Assembly: GCA_039680225.1 (NCBI GenBank)
Contig: JBDKTK010000081.1
Coordinates: forward strand, 1-5,461
Direction: 5' to 3'
Source: JBDKTK01 sp039680225
GTDB taxonomy: Bacteria > Desulfobacterota > Syntrophia > Syntrophales > UBA4778
Length of the DNA: 5,461 bases
Shown: positions 5,296 through 5,461 of the stretch, one piece after another
How positions within the stretch are numbered: position 1 is the stretch's first letter
Layout: the number at the start of each line of letters is the position of its first letter
Notes under the pieces: generated by a model
Database searches by the model: none
What the model was told of the DNA's origin: nothing
The model's input: the letters and a program-made list of their open reading frames with translations, nothing else
Program-made: the position numbers and the translations under genes

Positions 5296-5461
5296 CTATG
5301 GCCGTTGCGGCCACTGGAAAGGGGCCTCCCTGTCAAAATCGGGGGCGATTTCCCTTTCGTCAATTTCCTGGGTGAAAATAGTCTCAAAGCCAAGGTCCAG
5401 TGCGGCATCCAGGACCATCCCGTATTCCCGGTCTGAAACCCTGCTGCGGAGCCTGGGGTGT
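5296..5461 (-). CDS. C-terminal end of an unidentified protein, possibly radical-SAM (PFL-activase-like)
   Basis: A minus-strand frame enters from the window's right edge and ends at TAG (5298-5296), giving 54 residues. The composition looks coding. It contains SDREYGMVLDAALDLGFE (9-26), TQEIDEREIAPDFDREAP (30-47) and the ending FQWPQRP. The 'EY..vLd.A..lGfe....QE......PDF....PF.W' arrangement reminds me of the tail of COG1313-type putative pyruvate-formate-lyase-activating radical-SAM proteins. The diagnostic CxxxCxxC cluster would lie outside the window, so this is tentative. It is the upstream member of the leftward cluster, 34 bp before the DUF2905 gene. The promoter of this cluster is therefore also outside the window. 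Confidence 0.6.
   Translation of the reverse strand, partial: HPRLRSRVSDREYGMVLDAALDLGFETIFTQEIDEREIAPDFDREAPFQWPQRP

Overview
The window is 5.46 kb of chromosomal-looking DNA, GC-rich in the genes and AT-rich between them. It holds five complete protein genes and two genes cut by the window edges. LolA, an outer-membrane lipoprotein carrier, points to a diderm (Gram-negative) bacterium. The GSI-alpha-like glutamine synthetase with an archaeal/anaerobe-like 'MYKPGKEKATRIEFR' segment, the DXP-independent vitamin B6 synthase PdxS, DUF2905 and a possible radical-SAM tail would suit an anaerobic lineage such as Desulfobacterota. That placement is inference and no taxonomic marker is present.

Left part (1-3451): glnA runs leftward and is missing about its last 50 codons. 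It diverges from a rightward pair, pdxS and then a class IV branched-chain aminotransferase (ilvE-like), with 21 bp between the two. The roughly 290-bp divergent spacer carries a good sigma70-type promoter on each strand. The three genes share a theme. GlnA makes glutamine, PdxS uses glutamine-derived ammonia to make pyridoxal phosphate (PLP), and the aminotransferase uses PLP to move amino groups between glutamate and branched-chain amino acids. The glutaminase partner PdxT, often encoded next to pdxS, is absent here.

Middle (3452-4469): an AT-rich spacer follows ilvE. It opens with four DnaA-box-like 9-mers in 46 bp, one exact and three in the same direction at a 12-bp pitch. An 11-codon leader frame follows, then lolA. 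lolA ends in a strong intrinsic terminator whose hairpin lies inside the 3' end of the convergent gene.

Right part (4424-5461): a leftward, tightly packed operon. It contains the C-terminal end of an unidentified gene (possibly radical-SAM related), a 74-residue two-helix DUF2905 membrane protein, and an SGNH/GDSL-type hydrolase with atypical block I and block III residues that starts on GTG.

Most of the window is ordinary core metabolism. The parts most worth checking are the DnaA-box cluster beside AT-rich DNA, the shared glnA/pdxS control region, and the terminator embedded in the opposing gene. I see no evidence of a defence system, mobile element, CRISPR array or tRNA/rRNA gene.
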